A stretch of DNA of 10,804 nucleotides from DATKEG01 sp035544515 (lineage in GTDB: Bacteria; Acidobacteriota; Vicinamibacteria; Fen-336). How positions within the stretch are numbered: position 1 is the stretch's first letter; each line of letters begins with the position of its first letter. The notes beneath the pieces are model-generated. The model had not been told where the DNA came from, made no database searches, and saw only the letters and a program-made list of their open reading frames with translations. Below are positions 6,333-10,804 of the stretch, piece after piece. The translations under genes and the position numbers were made by a program. Where the stretch lies: positions 1 through 10,804 of the forward strand of contig DATKEG010000064.1 of the NCBI GenBank assembly GCA_035544515.1. The letters run 5' to 3'.

Positions 6333-8456
6333 ATGCCCCTGAACATCCCCGCCCTGCACATCGCGGACATCGAGCTGCCGCCGTCCATGGAACGCCTGCG
6401 CGACCTGGCCTACGACCTGTGGTGGAGCTGGTCCCCGCCGGCCACGCGGTTGTTCACCTGGATCGATCCCGACCATTGGCGCCGCTATCACAACCCCGTC
6501 GAGCTGCTGATCAACCTCGGCCCGCGCCACTGGGACCGGCTGCTGGCCGACCCGGAGTTCCGCCAGGCGTACGACCAGGTGATCCGGGACCTCGACGCCT
6601 ACCGGGCGCGCGAGCGCTGGACGGACGCGCACGCGGCCGGGCTGCGCGGGCCCGTGGCCTACTTCTCGATGGAGTTCGGCATCCACGCCTCGCTCGGCAT
6701 CTACTCGGGCGGCCTGGGCGTCCTCTCCGGCGACCACTGCAAGGCGTCGAGCGACCTCGGCGTACCGCTGGTCGGCGTGGGCCTGCTCTACCGGTCCGGC
6801 TACTTTCGCCAGACGGTGGATGTGGACGGGTACCAGCAGCACATCTACCCCGACTACGACTTCGCGCGCCTGCCGGTCCAGCCGGTGCGGGCGCCCGGCG
6901 GCGGCGTGCTGACGATCTCGGTGGAGCTGCCGGGCCGCAACGTCCAGGCCGCGGTGTGGAAGGCGCAGGTCGGACGCGTCCCGGTGCTCATGCTGGACAC
7001 CGACGTGCCGCAGAACGATCCCGCGGACCGGCCCATCACCGGCATCCTGTACGTGCGCGGCCGCGAGATGCGCCTGTGCCAGGAGATCGTCCTCGGGGTC
7101 GGGGGCGTGCGCGCGCTGCGCGCGCTCGACATCTTCCCGACCGTGTGGCACATGAACGAGGGCCACGTGGCCTTCCTCGGCCTGGAGCGGGCCCGGGAGA
7201 TGGTGCAGAACGGGGACGTCGGCCTCTCCGACGCGCTCAAGGCGGTGGCCCGCAACACCGTCTTCACGACGCACACGCCGGTGCCCGCGGGCAACGAGGC
7301 CTTCGACCTGCAGCTCGTGCGCCGCGACCTCGACCCCTGGATCGAGGCGGTGGGCTGCGACCCGCAGGCCGCGCTGAGCCAGGGATCGGAGGCGGGCCAG
7401 TTCAACCTCACGGCGCTCGCCATCCGCCTGTCGTCCTCGGTGAACGGGGTGAGCCGGCTGCACGGGGAGGTCTCCTCGGACATGTGGCGCCACCTCTGGC
7501 CCGAGGCGCCCGAGAGGCCCGTCGGCTACGTCACCAACGGCGTCCACACCCCCACCTGGGTCGGCTCCGAGATGCGCGCGCTCTACGCGCGCCATCTCGA
7601 CCCGGCCTGGGAAGAGCACATCCTCGACGCGGAGATGTGGTCGAAGGTGGCGGCCGTGCCCGACCCCGAGTTGTGGGCGGCGCATCGCGCGCAGAAGGAG
7701 CGGCTCATCCGGTTCGTGCGCGAGCGGCTGCGGCAGCAGGGCGCGCGCCACGGGGCCTCGCCCGACGAGCTGCGCGGAGTGGAGCGCCTGCTCGACACGC
7801 GCGCCCTGACCATCAGGTTCGCCCGCCGGTTCGCGACCTACAAGCGCGCGGTGCTGGTCCTCTCCGACCTCGAACGGCTGCGGCGCATCCTGTCCGACCC
7901 CGACCGGCCCGTGCAGATGCTCTTCGCGGGCAAGGCCCACCCCGCCGACCGCGAAGGGCAGGAGGTCATCCGGCGCCTGTTCCTGCTCACCCAGCGCGAC
8001 TTCCGCGGCCAGATCGTGTTCATCGAGGACTACGACATGGAGGTCGGCCGCATGCTGGTCCAGGGCTGCGACGTGTGGCTCAACACGCCGCGGCGGCCGC
8101 AGGAGGCCAGCGGCACCAGCGGGCAGAAGTCGCCCATAAACGGCGGCGTCAACCTCAGCATCCCGGACGGCTGGTGGGCGGAGGGCTACCGCGGCGACAA
8201 CGGCTGGATCATCGGCGACGAGAAGGGCGGCGACGCGGCCGTCCAGGACGCCGCCGACGCGGCCGCGCTCTACCGGCGGCTCGAGGAGGAGGTGGTGCCG
8301 GCCTTCTACGAGAAGGACGCCGACGGACTGCGCCACCGCTGGATCCGCATGATGAAGGCCTCGATCGAGTCCGTGGTGCCGCGCTTCAGCGCGCACCGTA
8401 TGGTGCGCGACTACGTCGAGAAGAGCTACCTCCCCGCCGCCGAACGCCGCGGCTAG
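6333..8456 (+). CDS. glgP: Alpha-glucan phosphorylase (GT35, GlgP-like with DUF3417-type N terminus)
   Basis: 707 residues, cytoplasmic. It removes glucose from the non-reducing end of alpha-1,4-glucans with phosphate, giving glucose-1-phosphate, and uses pyridoxal phosphate. The N terminus (about 10-100), with LAYDLWWSWSPPATRLF (25-41), is the DUF3417-type region of the short bacterial branch. The phosphorylase core follows: YSGGLGVLSGDH (124-135) with SSDLGVPLVGVGLLY, FTTHTPVPAGNEAF (311-324), YVTNGVHTPTW (399-409), RRFATYKRA (498-506) with phosphate-site K504/R505, and EASGTSGQKSPINGG (591-605) with the PLP lysine K599. The usual Met after SGTSG is Gln here, as in other members of this branch. 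The length is shorter than classical glycogen phosphorylases (about 800-840) but fits this group. No clear Shine-Dalgarno site; the ATG is 29 bases after the PilZ stop, so the two may be co-transcribed. The gene symbol is by family, not proven orthology. Confidence 0.93.
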   Translation: MPLNIPALHIADIELPPSMERLRDLAYDLWWSWSPPATRLFTWIDPDHWRRYHNPVELLINLGPRHWDRLLADPEFRQAYDQVIRDLDAYRARERWTDAHAAGLRGPVAYFSMEFGIHASLGIYSGGLGVLSGDHCKASSDLGVPLVGVGLLYRSGYFRQTVDVDGYQQHIYPDYDFARLPVQPVRAPGGGVLTISVELPGRNVQAAVWKAQVGRVPVLMLDTDVPQNDPADRPITGILYVRGREMRLCQEIVLGVGGVRALRALDIFPTVWHMNEGHVAFLGLERAREMVQNGDVGLSDALKAVARNTVFTTHTPVPAGNEAFDLQLVRRDLDPWIEAVGCDPQAALSQGSEAGQFNLTALAIRLSSSVNGVSRLHGEVSSDMWRHLWPEAPERPVGYVTNGVHTPTWVGSEMRALYARHLDPAWEEHILDAEMWSKVAAVPDPELWAAHRAQKERLIRFVRERLRQQGARHGASPDELRGVERLLDTRALTIRFARRFATYKRAVLVLSDLERLRRILSDPDRPVQMLFAGKAHPADREGQEVIRRLFLLTQRDFRGQIVFIEDYDMEVGRMLVQGCDVWLNTPRRPQEASGTSGQKSPINGGVNLSIPDGWWAEGYRGDNGWIIGDEKGGDAAVQDAADAAALYRRLEEEVVPAFYEKDADGLRHRWIRMMKASIESVVPRFSAHRMVRDYVEKSYLPAAERRG

Positions 8457-8466
8457 ACGCGGCTAG
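8448..8466. repeat. Ten-base-period tandem repeat holding two convergent stop codons
   Basis: CGCGGCTAG occurs at 8448-8456 and again at 8458-8466 with one base between. The first copy ends in the TAG of the phosphorylase gene. The CTA inside the second copy reads as TAG on the minus strand and ends the zinc-ribbon gene. Only six bases separate the two coding regions, and no T-tailed terminator is present for either direction. Confidence 0.8.
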
Positions 8467-9167
8467 TCCACCCCCGCCAGGCGGCGGGCGTCGAGGAGCG
8501 GCTGGTAGAGGCGCGTCCGTTCCGTCATCGCGCTCAGCAGCGGGCTCTCCACCGCGGCGGCGTCGCGCGGGTTGACCACCAGGTCGGCCTGGGCGGCGAA
8601 GGCCTGCGTTCCGTCTCCGGTCTTGTACGCGTCGCCCACGAGGACGAGGAAGATGCGGCGGCGCGCGGCCGGAGCGAGCCGGGTGACGCGCTGGAGCAGC
8701 GTCTCCTGCCGGCCGGGGACCGTGGCCGTGCCGGTGGCGATCACCACGTCGAACACGCCGTCCTCCAGCAGCCGGCCGCCCTCGTCCGGGGTGTCGAGCA
8801 TCTCCGCCGTATAGCCCAGGCGCGTGAGCGGCTGCACCAGCGCGCCGGCGAGGCTTCGGTCCGCCAGCGCGACCAGCACCTTGCGGCCGTGGCCCGCGTC
8901 CTTCTGGGCGATCTCCCGCCGGTGCTGCGCGAGGGCGGCGTTGCGACCCTCGTCGCGCGGTGTCTCCGTCGGCGGAGGAGCGGGCGCGGGGGCGGGCGGC
9001 GCGGAGGCCGCGGGGGCGGGCGCCGCTCCGGGCGCGCCGGCGGTCCGGCCGGGGAAGCGAACCGTCGTCTGGCACTTCGGGCACTTCACCGCAAAGGGCC
9101 GCTCGGGCGCCCGCGCGTCGTCCACGATGATCTTGTTCGCGCACTGCGGGCAGGCGGCCTGCACCAT
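8463..9167 (-). CDS. Zinc-ribbon / pseudo-receiver protein, translationally coupled to pilT
   Basis: 234 residues. The N terminus is a small zinc ribbon of the MJ0042 type, with four cysteines as CPQC (6-9) and CPKC (29-32). A Pro/Ala-rich linker (about 43-70) leads to an alpha/beta domain (about 94-205) that reads like a receiver fold: KVLVALADRSLAGALVQPLTRLGY (two pieces, 96-101 and 102-119), FDVVIATG (139-146), RIFLVLVGD (171-179) and ADLVVNPRD (194-202). The phospho-acceptor Asp is absent (AT at 144-145) and the usual Lys is N199, so it cannot work as a standard receiver. Its ATG overlaps the pilT stop (TAATG, one shared base), which implies coupled translation and a related job, perhaps a regulatory or assembly partner of the pilus ATPase. 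GAGAGG lies two bases before the ATG, inside pilT. The ATG is chosen because the cysteines start six residues later. A specific function is not known to me. Confidence 0.8.
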   Translation of the reverse strand: MVQAACPQCANKIIVDDARAPERPFAVKCPKCQTTVRFPGRTAGAPGAAPAPAASAPPAPAPAPPPTETPRDEGRNAALAQHRREIAQKDAGHGRKVLVALADRSLAGALVQPLTRLGYTAEMLDTPDEGGRLLEDGVFDVVIATGTATVPGRQETLLQRVTRLAPAARRRIFLVLVGDAYKTGDGTQAFAAQADLVVNPRDAAAVESPLLSAMTERTRLYQPLLDARRLAGVD

Positions 9168-10363
9168 TACCTCTCGATGAGCCCGTCGAGCTCGGACGCC
9201 GGCGCGGGAGCCGGCGGTCGCGCCGGGGCGCCCGGCTCCTTCGGCGCCGGGCGCGCCGCGGCATCGTGTCCGGCATGGGTGTCGAGCCTGAGCTGCAGGT
9301 TCGTGCGGTTGGTCGAGTAGGAGAGGCCCGTCTCGCGGTCGATCTGCCCCGCGTTGATCAGCCGCTCGAGCTCCGAGTCGAACGTCTGCATGCCCTCGAG
9401 CGCGCCGTCCGCCATGGCGTCGAGCAGGCTCTTGCCCTCGCGTTCGCCCTCCTGGACGTATTCGCGCGTGCGCGAGCTGGAGCGCATGATCTCGCAGAGC
9501 GCCATGCGGCCGCCGCCCTGGCGCGGCACGAGTCGCTGGCTGACCACCCACTTGAACGCCTGCGCGAAGCGGGTGCGGATCTGCCGCTCCTCGTTCTTCG
9601 GGAACACGCCCACGATGCGGTCCACGGTCTTGGCCGCGTCGATGGTGTGCAGGGTCGAGAGCACGAGGTGCCCGGTCTCGGAGGCCTCGAGCGCGATGGA
9701 GATCGTCTCCACGTCGCGCATCTCGCCCACCAGGATCACCTTGGGAGCCTGCCGCAGCGCGGCGCGCAGGGCCAGGGCGAAGGTCTGGGTGTCGGCTCCG
9801 ACCTCGCGCTGGTTCACCGTGGCCACGCTGTGCGGGTGCAGGTACTCGATCGGGTCCTCGATCGTGATGATGTGGATCGGCTTCTCGCGGTTCAGCTTGT
9901 TGATGATGGCGGCGAGGGTGGTGGACTTGCCCGAGCCGGTGGGCCCGGTCACGAGCACGATGCCGTTGCGCTCCGCCGCGATCTCGTTCACCTGGGCCGG
10001 CAGCCCGAGCTCCTCGACGGTGGGGACGGTATTCGGGATCACGCGCAGGACGATGGAGTAGCTGCCGCGCTGGGAGAACACGTTGACCCGGAAGCGGGTG
10101 CGGCGGGCCAGGCTGTAGGAGAGGTCCACGGACCCCGTCTTCACCAGCTTCTCCGCGAGGTCTCGCTTGCCGGCCAGGAGGCGCAACACGATCAGCTCGG
10201 TCTGGTAGGGCATCAGCCGCTCCAGACCCGCGAACGCGACCGGACGCAGCTCCCCGTCCACCTCGACCTGCGGCGGCCGGCCGACCGAGAGGTTCAGGTC
10301 GGAGATGCCGGGAGCGGCGTCGAGCATGCTCACGAGCATCGGATCGAGGTCGAAATAGCCCAT
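9167..10363 (-). CDS. pilT: Type IV pilus retraction ATPase, PilT/PilU family
   Basis: 398 residues. A cytoplasmic hexameric ATPase of this kind powers pilus disassembly for twitching motility and DNA uptake. The N-terminal PAS-like domain (about 1-110) precedes the RecA-like core: Walker A GPTGSGKST (140-148), Asp box IITIEDPIEY (165-174), Walker B KVILVGEMRD (208-217) and His box ETGHLVLSTLHT (229-240). Downstream are VVSQRLVP (273-280) and ALCEIMRSSSRTREY (288-302). The classical PilT AIRNLIRE motif is not present at that place; the region EGMQTFDSEL (323-332) looks more like PilU or the second PilT type of deltaproteobacteria. A Pro/Ala-rich tail (about 370-390) follows the usual end. The ATG at 10363 is preceded by GAGGGGG four bases upstream and by an extended -10 promoter. 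Its stop overlaps the start of the zinc-ribbon gene. PilT versus PilU cannot be settled here. Confidence 0.95.
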   Translation of the reverse strand: MGYFDLDPMLVSMLDAAPGISDLNLSVGRPPQVEVDGELRPVAFAGLERLMPYQTELIVLRLLAGKRDLAEKLVKTGSVDLSYSLARRTRFRVNVFSQRGSYSIVLRVIPNTVPTVEELGLPAQVNEIAAERNGIVLVTGPTGSGKSTTLAAIINKLNREKPIHIITIEDPIEYLHPHSVATVNQREVGADTQTFALALRAALRQAPKVILVGEMRDVETISIALEASETGHLVLSTLHTIDAAKTVDRIVGVFPKNEERQIRTRFAQAFKWVVSQRLVPRQGGGRMALCEIMRSSSRTREYVQEGEREGKSLLDAMADGALEGMQTFDSELERLINAGQIDRETGLSYSTNRTNLQLRLDTHAGHDAAARPAPKEPGAPARPPAPAPASELDGLIER

Positions 10364-10384
10364 GGATCCCCCTCGAACCCGCCG

Positions 10385-10393
10385 ATCATAACA
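10385..10393 (-). promoter_or_regulatory. Extended -10 promoter of pilT
   Basis: On the minus strand TGTTATGAT reads as TGN plus TATGAT, five of six bases of the -10 consensus with the extended TG. The predicted start is near 10377-10379, giving a leader of about 15 bases that contains the GAGGGGG ribosome site (10368-10374). No good -35 is visible 17 bases upstream, as expected for an extended -10 promoter. It is AT-rich against a very GC-rich background. Confidence 0.55.
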
Positions 10394-10504
10394 TCGCGGC
10401 GTCCGCGCGGCGCGCGCGGTACACGCCGTTGTACGCGCCGCCGCCGCATCCGACGCTCATCGCCTCCTCAGCCACAAACCAGCCGCAACCATCGATCACC
10501 CCGC

Positions 10505-10538
10505 CGCCACGCCTCGTCTCATCGCGTGAGGCGTGGCG
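10505..10538 (+). promoter_or_regulatory. Strong leader hairpin before the right-edge gene
   Basis: CGCCACGCCTC (10505-10515) and GAGGCGTGGCG (10528-10538) form a perfect 11-pair stem with a 12-base loop. The core GAGGCGTGG of the right arm recurs at 10562-10570, over the ribosome binding site and up to two bases before the ATG at 10573. The left arm could therefore pair with either copy, either leaving the ribosome site free or covering it. It could also be a protein operator in DNA form for the divergent pilT promoter. There is no T run, so it is not an intrinsic terminator. Confidence 0.55.
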
Positions 10539-10539
10539 C

Positions 10540-10549
10540 GTGGCGCCAC
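10540..10549. repeat. Perfect 10-base palindrome in the divergent intergenic region
   Basis: GTGGCGCCAC is self-complementary and directly follows the 11-bp hairpin. It shares GTGGCG with the hairpin arm, so it may be an operator half or a further alternative pairing partner. High GC makes short palindromes frequent, so this is weak on its own. Confidence 0.35.
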
Positions 10550-10559
10550 CGTCCGAACG

Positions 10560-10565
10560 AGGAGG
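10560..10565 (+). promoter_or_regulatory. Consensus Shine-Dalgarno site of the right-edge gene
   Basis: AGGAGG lies seven bases before the ATG at 10573, the strongest ribosome binding site in the window. It fixes the start of the signal-peptide reading frame and shows that this frame was selected for translation, even though a TAG follows after 30 codons. Confidence 0.7.
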
Positions 10566-10572
10566 CGTGGTC

Positions 10573-10804
10573 ATGGGAAGCAGCGGGCGGCGCTGGGCTC
10601 GGGTGGGGCTTGCCGTCCTGGTGGCGCTCGGGGCCCGGCCGCTGGGCGCGGGCCCGCTGGGGTAGCGGCGGGAGTTCGGGATGGCGCTGGGGCGGGTCGT
10701 CGCCCATGAGCTGGTCCATGCGCTCGCGCCCCAGCGGCCTCACGTGAAGGGCGGCCTGATGGCCGAGCGCATGGGCCGCGCACTCCTCCTGGCCCCCGAC
10801 CTCG
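10573..10804 (+). pseudogene. Exported HExxH metallopeptidase-like protein, interrupted by an in-frame TAG; 3' end cut
   Basis: From the ATG with a consensus ribosome site, 30 codons give a signal peptide: basic start (GRRWAR, 5-10), hydrophobic core (VGLAVLVALGA, 11-21), then a Gly/Ala-rich c-region. A TAG stands at 10663-10665. The same frame continues through RREFGMALGRVV to HELVH, then RPH and GGLM about ten residues on, and runs off the window. HExxH with a following His is a typical zinc site of small metallopeptidases. The frame agreement on both sides of the TAG suggests a nonsense change (for example from TGG or CAG), or a deletion in multiples of three. Other genes here also end in TAG, so it is a normal stop in this genome. 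Alternatively the downstream part starts at the ATG at 10681 and would be cytoplasmic, but no good ribosome site precedes it. The specific family is not recognised with certainty. Confidence 0.5.

Noticed and set aside
6231..8396. 721-codon minus-strand and 787-codon + strand alternative frames over the phosphorylase gene
   Set aside because: Both are out-of-frame readings of a gene with all GT35 motifs; neither shows a fold or motif.
8473..8488. CCCGCC-AGGC-GGCGGG stem as a terminator of the phosphorylase gene
   Set aside because: It is inside the end of the minus-strand gene, has no T run on either strand, and six-pair GC stems are frequent at this base composition.
10429..10572. Longer + strand start (TTG at 10429) for the right-edge gene
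   Set aside because: The extension is Pro/Ser-rich, contains the leader hairpin, and ignores the consensus ribosome site right before the ATG at 10573.
9266..10747. 493-codon + strand frame across pilT
   Set aside because: Antisense to complete Walker A/B, Asp and His boxes; low-complexity translation.
1..10804. CRISPR array, tRNA, insertion sequence or prophage
   Set aside because: No regularly spaced repeats, cloverleaf, transposase or phage-type gene was seen on either strand.

Overview
This is a dense, very GC-rich bacterial chromosomal window with gaps of a few to about 210 bases. It carries seven recognisable complete or near-complete genes and one broken or partial gene at the right edge. 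High GC, several starts without a Shine-Dalgarno site, the mix of families (membrane-embedded spermidine-synthase-like protein, GT-C glycosyltransferase, PilT-type ATPase with a zinc-ribbon partner) and the Ala/Arg/Gly-rich protein style suggest an uncultured soil or sediment lineage such as Methylomirabilota/Rokubacteria or a deltaproteobacterium-like group. No rRNA or other taxonomic marker is present, so this placement is only an inference. I see no mobile element, CRISPR array, tRNA or phage gene.

Left third (1-3559, + strand): the 3' part of a polytopic membrane protein with a central spermidine-synthase-like SAM-binding domain, followed four bases later by a GT-C (family 39-like) membrane glycosyltransferase. 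The spacing suggests one operon.

Middle (3624-8456, + strand): a long-form glutamine-dependent NAD+ synthetase (nadE), a pseudo-receiver/PilZ protein that keeps both c-di-GMP-binding motifs, and an alpha-glucan phosphorylase with an N-terminal DUF3417-type region. nadE and the PilZ gene each have a -10-like hexamer only 7-8 bases before the ATG and no Shine-Dalgarno site, so their transcripts may be leaderless. A compact 9-bp hairpin separates nadE from the PilZ gene.

Right third (8463-10363, - strand): a type IV pilus retraction ATPase of the PilT/PilU family. It is followed by a small zinc-ribbon/pseudo-receiver protein whose ATG overlaps the pilT stop codon (TAATG). These two genes run convergently into the phosphorylase gene, with only 6 bases between the stops. 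pilT has a clear extended -10 promoter.

Right edge (10364-10804): a 209-base divergent intergenic region with a strong 11-bp hairpin. Its 9-base right-arm core recurs over the ribosome binding site of the next + strand gene, so two mutually exclusive RNA pairings are possible. That gene encodes a signal peptide, then an in-frame TAG, then, in the same frame, a peptidase-like HELVH...PH...GLM segment that runs off the window. The most unusual material in the window is this arrangement, together with the zinc-ribbon partner of PilT and the neighbouring pseudo-receiver/PilZ protein.
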